NCBI GenBank assembly: GCA_012513815.1
Contig: JAAZBM010000013.1
Span: 1 to 64,000, forward strand
DNA length: 64,000 nt
Source of the DNA: Candidatus Sumerlaeota bacterium
GTDB taxonomy: Bacteria; Sumerlaeota; Sumerlaeia; Sumerlaeales; Sumerlaeaceae
Reading direction: 5' to 3'
Shown here: piece after piece, positions 8,926-15,439 of the stretch
How the letters are laid out: each line of letters opens with the position of its first letter
Position numbering within the stretch: position 1 is the stretch's first letter
Made by a program: the position numbers and the translations under genes
Notes under the pieces: generated by a model
Databases searched by the model: none
Told to the model about the DNA's origin: nothing
The model's input: only the letters and a program-made list of their open reading frames with translations

Positions 8926-8960
8926 GCGCAGAGGCTGATTGCAACTGATGATGAAATGAT

Positions 8961-9005
8961 GAGCAGGCGGGGCGAAACAACAAAAAGTCGCTGCCTGCTC
9001 AATTC
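8961..9005 (+). terminator. Hairpin between guaB3 and guaA (attenuator-like)
   Basis: The inverted repeat GAGCAGGC (8961-8968) / GCCTGCTC (8993-9000), with an inner GCGA/TCGC pairing, is followed by AATTCAATTT. The weak T-tract suggests partial termination or mRNA processing rather than a strong stop. Confidence 0.5.
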
Positions 9006-9036
9006 AATTTAACACTCTAATTTGGAAAACGAAACG

Positions 9037-10572
9037 ATGATTTTAGTTCTTGATTTTGGCAGCCAAACCTCACAGCTCATCGCCCGCAAAGTGCGCGGCC
9101 TTGGCGTGTATTCACAGATTATCCCCTTTAGCACACCTATCGACGAGATTCGCAAACTGAACCCGACAGGCATTATCTTCTCGGGCGGGCCGGCATCCGT
9201 GTCGGACGATGGGTCGCCACGGATTGACCCGGCGGTGCTCGAACTGGGTGTTCCGATTTTGGGCATTTGCTACGGAATGCAACTGATGGTGCATATGCTG
9301 GGCGGCGAGGTGCGCGGGCAGAACAGCAGCGAGTATGGCCCGGCAATCCTGCATCCGAGGAAGTCGGATGAGCCGCTACTCGACGGCATCGCGGACAATT
9401 CGAAGGTCTGGATGAGCCACAACGACGCCGCGGTGCGACTGCCCGACGAGTGGCTGACGCTGGCCGGTACGGACAGCTGCGAACAGGCTATGGTGCGCCA
9501 TACCTCGCGGCCGCTGATGGGCGTGCAGTTTCACCCCGAAGTGCATCATAGCGTTTGCGGGCCGCAACTGCTCAAGAATTTTGTCTTCCATGTGTGCAAG
9601 GCCGCAGCCGACTGGAAACTGGAAGATTTCATCGAGAAAACCTGCGATGACATTCGTGCGTTGCTGGCCGGACATCCCGGCTCGCGCATCGTCTGCGCAA
9701 CCAGCGGCGGTGTGGATAGCACGGTGCTGGCGACGCTGCTGCATAAGGCGGCGGGCGACCGGTTCTTGCCCGTATTCGTGGATAACGGCGTTTTGCGTAT
9801 GGATGAAGCCGAAAGTGTCCGGAAAAATTTTCGCGAAAAACTGGGAATCGAACTGACTTTTGCCGATGCTTCGGATCATTTTCTTGATTTGTTGCAGGGC
9901 GTGACTGAACCGGAAAATAAACGCCGGATTATCGGTCGCGAATTCGTGAATGTATTCCTGAAAGAATTGTCCGAAAAAGATTTCCTCGCGCAAGGGACGC
10001 TGTATCCCGATGTGATTGAGTCGGTCAATGTGAAGGGGCCATCGTCCAAGATTAAGACGCACCATAATCGTGTGCCGGAAATTCTGGCGCTGATGGAGCA
10101 AGGCCGTGTCGTCGAGCCGCTCAAGGAGCTGTTCAAGGACGAGGTGCGGGAGTTGGGCGCCAAGCTTGGGATTCCGCACGAGATGCTCTGGCGGCAACCC
10201 TTCCCCGGGCCGGGATTGGCGGTTCGCATCCTCGGCGAGGTGACCCGCAAACGGCTGGATATTTTGCGGCAAGCGGACAAGATTATCGTTGAAGAAATCA
10301 AGGCGGCCGGGCTTTATGAAAAATGCTGGCAATCGTTCGGCGTTCTGCTACCCGTCAAGGCCGTCGGCGTGATGGGCGATGCCCGCACTTACGCCGATGT
10401 GATTGCGGTGCGCGCGGTCGAAAGCGTCGATGCCATGACCGCCGATTTCGCGCATCTTCCTTGGGAAGTCCTTGGAAAAATCAGCTCGCGGATTATCAAC
10501 GAAGTACGCGGCGTCAATCGCGTTGTTTATGATGTGAGCAGCAAACCGCCCGCGACGATTGAGTGGGAATAG
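9037..10572 (+). CDS. guaA: GMP synthase (glutamine-hydrolysing)
   Basis: Converts XMP to GMP with ATP and glutamine. The N-terminal class I amidotransferase domain carries the triad C78 (GICYGMQLM), H166 and E168 (QFHPEVHH). The ATP-pyrophosphatase domain has SGGVDST at 223-229, and the C-terminal dimerisation domain ends in IEWE. The ATG at 9037 is preferred to a TTG at 9022, which has no Shine-Dalgarno. Its last 144 bp are duplicated at 12368-12511, so this 3' end marks the left boundary of a small island and may have been supplied by it. The reading frame is intact. Confidence 0.97.
   Translation: MILVLDFGSQTSQLIARKVRGLGVYSQIIPFSTPIDEIRKLNPTGIIFSGGPASVSDDGSPRIDPAVLELGVPILGICYGMQLMVHMLGGEVRGQNSSEYGPAILHPRKSDEPLLDGIADNSKVWMSHNDAAVRLPDEWLTLAGTDSCEQAMVRHTSRPLMGVQFHPEVHHSVCGPQLLKNFVFHVCKAAADWKLEDFIEKTCDDIRALLAGHPGSRIVCATSGGVDSTVLATLLHKAAGDRFLPVFVDNGVLRMDEAESVRKNFREKLGIELTFADASDHFLDLLQGVTEPENKRRIIGREFVNVFLKELSEKDFLAQGTLYPDVIESVNVKGPSSKIKTHHNRVPEILALMEQGRVVEPLKELFKDEVRELGAKLGIPHEMLWRQPFPGPGLAVRILGEVTRKRLDILRQADKIIVEEIKAAGLYEKCWQSFGVLLPVKAVGVMGDARTYADVIAVRAVESVDAMTADFAHLPWEVLGKISSRIINEVRGVNRVVYDVSSKPPATIEWE
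10429..10572 (+). repeat. Direct repeat A: 3' end of guaA (left island boundary)
   Basis: The last 144 bp of guaA including the stop codon. It matches 12368-12511 with 9 mismatches and no gaps. The first 44 bp are identical, and a second block of 38 bp is also identical. All nine differences fall in third codon positions and are synonymous. Confidence 0.95.
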
Positions 10573-10643
10573 GCTAGGAATTTGAAAAAGCCTGTCCACA
10601 CTGGTATTTCGACGATAGATCCGTTACATCAAAATTCGAAATA

Positions 10644-10686
10644 GAGAGCTAACTGATTTTGACTAAGTCAGTTAGCTCTCTTTATT
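10644..10686 (+). terminator. Terminator downstream of guaA
   Basis: A perfect 13-bp stem, GAGAGCTAACTGA (10644-10656) / TCAGTTAGCTCTC (10668-10680), has an 11-nt loop and is followed by TTTATT. It separates guaA from the convergent AIPR gene and lies inside the island. Confidence 0.85.
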
Positions 10687-10707
10687 ATGAAGCTTTGAAA
10701 GATCTGT

Positions 10708-11904
10708 CTACGACATGGTTGAATAAGCAACCGTCATATACAAGGTCTTCCATATGTTTGGGTCTTTTCCGACAGACTGTGGATTGTTCCCGAGAGCGCG
10801 ACTCATTGAGACTGTTGAATCTACGAGATTCGGACCTGCCTTTTCCAAAACGTCAAACGGATCAGTTTTCCAACAGTAACAATCGTCTTTCTCCTCAAGC
10901 AGAGCGCGAAAAGCACCAAGGATCGGGTAGATAAAGCCAGAAGGAGATCTATATTTCATTTCATTCTCCATAAATTTAGACTTGAATGTCTCCCCGTTCT
11001 TTGGCATCGAGACCCCCTTTATTGCTCCATATCTTTCACTTGGGTTTTTTACGGTATAAAAATCATTCATTTTTACCTCGATCTTGTCATGCAGCATGAA
11101 AATATCTGCCATAATTTCACGCATCTTCACATAGGGGTTTTTCGCATCTTTACCGTGTTCCTTGTGATCGGCTATGTAAAGATCAATACATTTCTTTTTT
11201 GAGCTATAGGAGTTAATGGGCAAGGAGTCTATGTCAGTGTATCTATCAAGATTGAACATATTAAGAATAGCAAGGATGTCTGATACATCAATGTCGCCGG
11301 AGTCGTTCTCCTTAAAGAATACCCTTTTTTTCTTCATGTACGGTTCGTTCGCAAGAGTGTTCTTAATCAAATCAAACCGGTTTTCGAGTTCGGCTATAGA
11401 CTTGTCCTGAACTTGGACAGATGTATTTCGAGCCGCAGCAAGTTCTTGAAAAATATCCTCAACACCTGTGAGGATTTCCAATTTAACATATTGCTCTCTT
11501 GGTTCAAGCTGTTGTCTGTTTTCTAAAATGGTTCTATAAGTATGACCACCATCGACATTGCCATGATACTCAAAATTTTCGAACGTAATAGTAAGTTCAT
11601 TAGCGTAATTATTGTATTTTACGTCTTTAGCAGAAAGAAGTAACCCACGGTTAAGTAGATAAAAGTCTGACTCGCTGGTCTTTGCAAGAGAATCTTTGAT
11701 CTTCTTCACAACATTGGTTGTCATCTTTTGCTCACGTGGATTCGTTTCCATTGGAATATTGTCTGGAATACTCTTCACGTCGCAGATTGCATAGTACATC
11801 TCAGCAGGATGCATTTCGCCTGTTTCTGAGTTGCGATATGGATTTGGTATTTTTCGGAAAGATTCCACTTTGAATGTCAAAGTTTTGCTTTCTTCGTTAT
11901 TCAT
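10708..11904 (-). CDS. AIPR-family abortive-infection/phage-resistance protein
   Basis: A 398-residue soluble protein without signal or membrane segments. Three blocks in family order match the AIPR (abortive infection phage resistance) domain. They are a helix ending in FYLLNRGLLLSAKDV (81-95; family F..NNG...A), NVDGGHTYRTI (116-126; family VNGGQT), and AAARNTSVQVQDKSI (156-170; family NxQ..V...dL). The C-terminal half (about 190-398) is unassigned. A strong AAGGAG Shine-Dalgarno sits eight bases before the ATG. It is preceded by the XRE regulator on the same strand, with a perfect 18-bp palindrome between them. Phage defence is inferred from family and island context; the mechanism cannot be read from sequence. 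Confidence 0.7.
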   Translation of the reverse strand: MNNEESKTLTFKVESFRKIPNPYRNSETGEMHPAEMYYAICDVKSIPDNIPMETNPREQKMTTNVVKKIKDSLAKTSESDFYLLNRGLLLSAKDVKYNNYANELTITFENFEYHGNVDGGHTYRTILENRQQLEPREQYVKLEILTGVEDIFQELAAARNTSVQVQDKSIAELENRFDLIKNTLANEPYMKKKRVFFKENDSGDIDVSDILAILNMFNLDRYTDIDSLPINSYSSKKKCIDLYIADHKEHGKDAKNPYVKMREIMADIFMLHDKIEVKMNDFYTVKNPSERYGAIKGVSMPKNGETFKSKFMENEMKYRSPSGFIYPILGAFRALLEEKDDCYCWKTDPFDVLEKAGPNLVDSTVSMSRALGNNPQSVGKDPNIWKTLYMTVAYSTMS

Positions 11905-11996
11905 GATATTTCTCCTTGTCTTTCAAGACATTATATTTGGATACGCGATATCCATCGCCATCCAGAATTACATATTGCCGTGTCTTGATAATATTC

Positions 11997-12014
11997 AACG
12001 TCATATATGACGTT
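11997..12014. promoter_or_regulatory. Perfect 18-bp palindrome, candidate operator
   Basis: AACGTCATATATGACGTT is fully self-complementary. It lies immediately after the stop codon of the XRE gene and about 90 bp before the AIPR start. An XRE dimer bound here would control AIPR expression. A weaker imperfect palindrome, GATAT-CTT-ATATC, lies at 12316-12328 upstream of the XRE gene. Confidence 0.55.
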
Positions 12015-12230
12015 TTAAACAATATCCTTAAATAATTCGGCCATAGACAGTCCTGTAGCTTCTGCAATCTTCTGACATTGTTCTAATGTTATGCTGTGTT
12101 CACCACGCTCGATACGACCATAGTAAGCACGACTAATCCCGCAAAACTTAGCAAATGCTTCTTGCGTCATATTGCGAGCTTCACGTATTTTTCTAAGGAT
12201 ATCACCAAACTGTTTATCTATCTGTGCCAC
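12015..12230 (-). CDS. XRE-family regulator, restriction-controller-like
   Basis: A 71-residue single-domain helix-turn-helix protein. It contains FGDILRKIREARNMTQEAFA, then GISRAYYGRIERGEHSITLEQCQKIAEATGLSMAELF. The size and the IERGEHSIT...LSMAELF layout resemble the C (controller) proteins that time expression of restriction-modification genes. The frame stays open to a GTG at 12275, but that codon has no Shine-Dalgarno. The GTG at 12230 has GAGG seven bases upstream and gives the usual controller length. It is probably co-transcribed with, and regulator of, the AIPR gene downstream. Confidence 0.85.
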   Translation of the reverse strand: MAQIDKQFGDILRKIREARNMTQEAFAKFCGISRAYYGRIERGEHSITLEQCQKIAEATGLSMAELFKDIV

Positions 12231-12367
12231 ATATTGTCCTCGCTGTAGTTTAAAACATAAATAAACTGTTTTCACTTAACGATTCAAACAGCATATTGCG
12301 CAATCCTTAAAAGACGATATCTTATATCATTTGCCAGCGATGTCGCTTTTCAATATAGTAACAGTCT

Positions 12368-12511
12368 GATGCCATGACCGCCGATTTCGCGCATCTTCCT
12401 TGGGAAGTCCTCGGGAAAATCAGCTCGCGAATTATCAACGAAGTCCGCGGTGTCAATCGCGTTGTTTATGATGTGAGCAGCAAACCGCCTGCTACAATCG
12501 AGTGGGAATAG
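12368..12511 (+). pseudogene. Direct repeat B: orphan copy of the guaA 3' end (right island boundary)
   Basis: 144 bp encoding the same last 47 residues and stop as guaA, at 135/144 identity, but with no start codon or ribosome site. Every difference is silent, so this tail evolved inside a functional guaA. It is most simply the original host tail displaced when the island brought its own. The dispersed host repeat starts eight bases after it, which supports that view. Confidence 0.93.
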
Positions 12512-12519
12512 TTGACAGT

Positions 12520-12633
12520 GGGCAATAAGCCCAATAGGGCAACTAAGAGAATGAGTAGGGCAACTAGTGTCTACTGGGTGACTATGTAGAGTGGCGTGGT
12601 GGATTAGGGCTGTTTTAGTTTGAGTTTGGGGAG
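12520..12633. repeat. Dispersed intergenic repeat, copy 4
   Basis: GGGCAATAAGCCCAATAGGG, GGGCAACTA, AGAGTGGCGTGGTGGATTAGGG and GAGTTTGGGG appear in the same order as in copy 3. The copy abuts the right boundary of the guaA island and overlaps the 3' end of the Lnu-like gene by 19 bp. Confidence 0.65.
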
Positions 12634-13115
12634 AGGGATTTCAGATTCTGTAGGTCTTGTTTGTCTGTCTCGCGGAGGTCGTAGCCCGTGTGGAATGCCT
12701 CTTGTCCTTTGATTGAAATGGCGGGGATGGTACGTCCCGCGTAGGTGACGGTGGTGAAGTAGTCGGCGGGGAATTGGTAGCGACCTCCGGTGGGGTCTGC
12801 TTGTGATGCCGTTCCGTCGGGCATTACTTGGAACGGGTGTATGTCGATGTAGCTCAGCCGTGGATGGTATAGCTCGATGCGGACGGGACGCCAATCGGTT
12901 GTGATTTTGTAGCCGTGCGCGGTTAGTAGGTCAAGTAGTTGTTGTGTGTACGTCGCGTCGAAGTCGATGTCTATGTCGCGGTGTGGTCGCGTCTGGCGGC
13001 CGCATAGCGCATCGACGCCCCAACCGCCGTCGAGCCAGTAGGGTATGCCGGCGGCTTCTATTAGGTCTAGTACGGTGAAAAGGTCTTCTTGTGTCGTAAT
13101 CTCTTTTTGTTGCAC
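12615..13115 (-). CDS. Lincosamide nucleotidyltransferase-like protein
   Basis: A 166-residue protein close in length and layout to Lnu(A)/LinA enzymes that nucleotidylate lincosamides. The nucleotidyltransferase signature is YWLDGGWGVDALCG (26-39) with the metal-binding acidic cluster HRDIDIDFDA. SYIDIHPF, and GQEAFHTGYDLRETDKQDLQN near the C-terminus, are also Lnu-like. It starts with GTG, preceded by AAGGA. Whether it confers resistance or modifies another small molecule is unknown. Its last bases overlap the dispersed repeat, and it sits just outside the guaA island in an accessory strip. Confidence 0.8.
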   Translation of the reverse strand: MQQKEITTQEDLFTVLDLIEAAGIPYWLDGGWGVDALCGRQTRPHRDIDIDFDATYTQQLLDLLTAHGYKITTDWRPVRIELYHPRLSYIDIHPFQVMPDGTASQADPTGGRYQFPADYFTTVTYAGRTIPAISIKGQEAFHTGYDLRETDKQDLQNLKSLSPNSN

Positions 13116-13208
13116 TGGGTGTTCCTTGTTGGTGGGATAAGACGGGAGGGTTCTTTGTCTATAGTATCATACATTATATTGGGTTGTATTTTTATTCATG
13201 GAGATGTG

Positions 13209-13655
13209 ATGATGGGAAAGGTTGATGAGTTTTATGTTGCGGTGGGGGAGGCTGTGACGGTGGCGCTGGCGACGGCGGCGGATGGCGTGGTGTCGATGCG
13301 GGTGGTCAGTCCGGTGTTGTATGATGGGGGGATTTTGTTTTTTACGGCCGCCGATTCGAGGAAGTATCGGCAATTGGCGGCGAATCCGGTGTGTTGTGTT
13401 TCTGTCGGACCATTTTTCGCGGAAGCAACTGCGGAGTTTTTGCATGGGTGTATGCTGCCTGAGAATGGCGTTTTGCGTGATGCTTATTGCGCAAAGTTTC
13501 CGGATGCTTTCGCTGAGGGTGTGGCTTTTGGCGGACGTGGATCGGAGTTTGTTTTGCTCCATCCGACGCGTCTTTCGGGGTGGGCTTTCCCTGATGATGT
13601 GCCTACTGCCGAGGGGATTCCCACTGTTCCGTTTGATATTGCTATAGAGTCGTGA
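13209..13655 (+). CDS. Pyridoxamine 5'-phosphate oxidase-family protein
   Basis: A 148-residue flavin-binding split-barrel protein, much shorter than true PdxH. It begins DEFYVAVGEAVTVALATAADGVVSMRVV, written here only as that N-terminal strand pair, and continues through ILFFTAADSRKYRQLAANPVC, as in the small FMN-dependent members of the family. The function of these small members is usually unknown; cofactor binding or xenobiotic reduction is plausible. The start is at the first of two adjacent ATGs after GGAG. It runs divergently from the Lnu-like gene and 13 bp ahead of the DNA-glycosylase homologue, so the latter pair may be co-transcribed. Confidence 0.75.
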   Translation: MMGKVDEFYVAVGEAVTVALATAADGVVSMRVVSPVLYDGGILFFTAADSRKYRQLAANPVCCVSVGPFFAEATAEFLHGCMLPENGVLRDAYCAKFPDAFAEGVAFGGRGSEFVLLHPTRLSGWAFPDDVPTAEGIPTVPFDIAIES

Positions 13656-13668
13656 TGGGAGTTTTGCT

Positions 13669-14493
13669 ATGATTGAATTGCCGGAAGCGCTTACGTTGGC
13701 GCGGCAGCTGTCGGAAGCTGTTGTGGGGAAAACCGTGCGAGGTGTATTGCCACCGACGAAACCGCATAAGTTTTGTTGGTGGTCGGGCGAGCCTGCCGAT
13801 TATGCTCCGCAACTTTGTGGGGCGCGAATTGTCGGCGCTAAAGGATTCGGGATTTTTGTTGAAATCGAGTTTGATAATGGGCTGTCGTTGTGTGTCAATG
13901 ACGGAGTGAATGTGCGGTTGATTGAGGTCGCGAATGCCCCTAAGGATTATCAGTTGTTGATTGAGTTCGCGGACGCGACGGCGCTTGTGCTGACGGTGGC
14001 GATGTATGGAGGCATCGTTTTGCACCGTGAGGATTATGATAACACGTATTGGCAGAAGAGCCGTGCGGCGATGTCGCCGTTTGATAAGGCATTTAAGGCG
14101 CATTTTGTGTCGCTGCTGAAATCGTGTAAGCCGACGATGAGCGCTAAGGCGTTTCTGGCGACGGAGCAACGCTTTCCGGGGATTGGGAATGGCGTCGTGC
14201 AGGATGTTTTGTTTGCGGCGGGGATTCACCCTAAGCGGAAGCTGGGCACGTTGGAGGTGGACGATGGCGATCGTTTGCGGAAATGCGTGGTCAGTGTGCT
14301 GCGGGCGATGGTGGATGGCGGCGGTCGCGATACCGAGAAGGATTTGTTTGGTAATGCTGGGCAGTATCGGACGCAGATGTCGAAGCATACGGTTGGTTGC
14401 GGCTGCCCGACGTGTGGGACGCTGATTCGCAAGGAGGCGTATATGGGTGGTTCTGTTTACTATTGTACAACGTGTCAGCCGCTCGGAAACTAA
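13669..14493 (+). CDS. Fpg/Nei-family DNA glycosylase homologue lacking the N-terminal proline
   Basis: A 274-residue member of the formamidopyrimidine-DNA glycosylase / endonuclease VIII family. It has the N-terminal ELPEA helix, the helix-two-turn-helix region (QRFPGIGNGVVQDVLFAAGI, 165-184) and a C-terminal zinc finger C-x2-C-x16-C-x2-C (CPTC...YYCTTC). Classical enzymes begin Met-Pro-Glu and use the exposed proline as nucleophile; this one begins Met-Ile-Glu. Related Firmicutes/Bacteroidetes proteins share that replacement, so it defines a subgroup rather than a sequencing error. Lyase chemistry may be altered or lost. A GGGAG Shine-Dalgarno precedes the ATG. Confidence 0.85.
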   Translation: MIELPEALTLARQLSEAVVGKTVRGVLPPTKPHKFCWWSGEPADYAPQLCGARIVGAKGFGIFVEIEFDNGLSLCVNDGVNVRLIEVANAPKDYQLLIEFADATALVLTVAMYGGIVLHREDYDNTYWQKSRAAMSPFDKAFKAHFVSLLKSCKPTMSAKAFLATEQRFPGIGNGVVQDVLFAAGIHPKRKLGTLEVDDGDRLRKCVVSVLRAMVDGGGRDTEKDLFGNAGQYRTQMSKHTVGCGCPTCGTLIRKEAYMGGSVYYCTTCQPLGN

Positions 14494-14544
14494 TCGCGCC
14501 GTTTGGTGATAATTGAGAATAAAGAATTTGGATAATGATTAATA

Positions 14545-14982
14545 GTGAACTTTACGCCGATTGATTTGCGTAGCTGGCCTCGCGGTCAGATGTTTTATTA
14601 CTTTTCCAAGATGCCTCCGACTGGTTATTCGATGATCGTGAATGTTGATGTGGACGGCGTATAGGACTTTATTTCCGGATTTTTATCGCGTTTATCTGGA
14701 GAATCAGCGCCGGTTTGGCGCGGTCATGGCGTTTTGGGTCAACCGCAGACGCCACCTCCGGCTAATGCCGATACGGTGTCGTGTATTCCGTGGGTGAGCT
14801 TCGAGCATTTCGCGGTTCACAGCTGCGAGAATAAGCCGTACTATTTTCCGTCGGTTGAGGTGGGGAAGTTTGTTGAGCGTGAGGGGCGCGTGCTAATGTC
14901 GCTCTCGCTGACGTGTCATCACGCAACGACGGACGGTTATCACATCGAGAGATTCCTTGAGGGGTTGCGTTCGGATATGTAA
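14545..14982 (+). pseudogene. Chloramphenicol acetyltransferase family, degraded
   Basis: The GTG frame from 14545 encodes NFTPIDLRSWPRGQMFYYF and SMIVNVDV, the N-terminus of CAT-type acetyltransferases. It then hits a TAG at 14662. After the stop the same frame continues to the CAT C-terminal part, with SCIPWVSFEHFAVH, YYFPSVEVGKFV and the catalytic HHATTDGYH, ending at 14982. Only about 45 codons lie between the two parts where intact proteins have more than 100. The gene therefore carries an internal deletion plus a stop and is non-functional. No Shine-Dalgarno is visible. Confidence 0.85.
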
Positions 14983-15050
14983 CATTTGGAGCAGTATCTG
15001 TAGACGCTGCGATTTGTGTCAAAAATCGCAATAGATTGCACAACTTGTTA

Positions 15051-15078
15051 TTGAGTTCTTTGTTTTTGTCTGTATAGT
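15051..15078 (+). promoter_or_regulatory. Candidate sigma70-type promoter of the thi operon
   Basis: TTGAGT (15051-15056) and TATAGT (15073-15078) are 16 bp apart, placing the start about 7-10 bases later, right at the beginning of the TPP riboswitch. Confidence 0.6.
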
Positions 15079-15088
15079 ATACCTGAAC

Positions 15089-15173
15089 AACGGGGAGCTT
15101 GTGTGGCACAGGCTGAGAGGAAGGTTCGACCTTCGACCCTTGAACCTGATTTGGATAATGCCAACGGAGGGAT
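15089..15173 (+). promoter_or_regulatory. TPP (THI-box) riboswitch
   Basis: Contains the conserved elements in order: ACGGGG, GGCTGAGAGG, ACCCTTGAACCTGAT, TGGATAATGCCA and CGGAGGGA. Ligand-dependent folding would lower expression of thiSFGHE when thiamine pyrophosphate is plentiful. Confidence 0.96.
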
Positions 15174-15190
15174 GTCGAAGACAAAATCTT

Positions 15191-15230
15191 TTGAGCAACA
15201 GCTGAATCGGTGGTTGCTCAAATTTGTTTT
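15191..15230 (+). terminator. Riboswitch expression-platform terminator
   Basis: The stem TTGAGCAAC (15191-15199) / GTTGCTCAA (15213-15221) is followed by ATTTGTTTTTG, between the TPP aptamer and thiS. It indicates transcriptional control. Confidence 0.8.
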
Positions 15231-15243
15231 TGTGGGTGATTGG

Positions 15244-15438
15244 ATGGTAAGGATAAACGGGGAAGATTGTGATGCCGAAGGCAAAACAGTTGCGGAGTAT
15301 CTTGCGTTAGCTGATTATGATTTGAGGCTAATCGTTGTCGAGCGCAATGGCGAGATTGTGCCGAAGGGCACTTATGCCGAGGCGTTATTGCAGGATGGTG
15401 ATGTTGTCGAAGTCGTTCGCTTTGTGGGGGGTGGGTGA
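15244..15438 (+). CDS. thiS: Sulfur carrier protein ThiS
   Basis: A 64-residue ubiquitin-like carrier that is adenylated and thiocarboxylated at its C-terminus to deliver sulfur to the thiazole of thiamine. It starts MVRINGEDCDAEG, has the beta-grasp pattern LRLIVVERNGEIVPKG and ends in the obligatory Gly-Gly (VVRFVGGG). The ATG at 15244 gives the usual ThiS length. It is the first gene after the TPP riboswitch and terminator, directly followed by thiF. Confidence 0.93.
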   Translation: MVRINGEDCDAEGKTVAEYLALADYDLRLIVVERNGEIVPKGTYAEALLQDGDVVEVVRFVGGG

Positions 15439-15439
15439 G

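Larger units (their letters stand above)
10573..12367. mobile_element. Small island integrated at the 3' end of guaA
   Basis: A 1.8-kb, visibly more AT-rich segment between two copies of the guaA tail. It contains only a terminator, an AIPR-like gene and an XRE regulator, both minus. Islands targeting the 3' end of guaA through tyrosine integrases are known in other bacteria and restore the gene with their own copy of its end; the architecture here fits that. No integrase, excisionase or relaxase is present, so it is a degenerate element or one mobilised in trans. Confidence 0.8.

Noticed and set aside
9376-10332. 318-codon open frame antisense to guaA
   Set aside because: Shadow of the strong codon bias in guaA; no ribosome site, no recognisable product.
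10659-10934. 91-codon plus-strand frame just after guaA
   Set aside because: Begins inside the terminator stem and lies antisense to the AIPR gene end.
12368-12511. Second guaA tail as an independent small gene
   Set aside because: It has no start codon in frame near its left end and no Shine-Dalgarno; it is a boundary repeat, not a gene.
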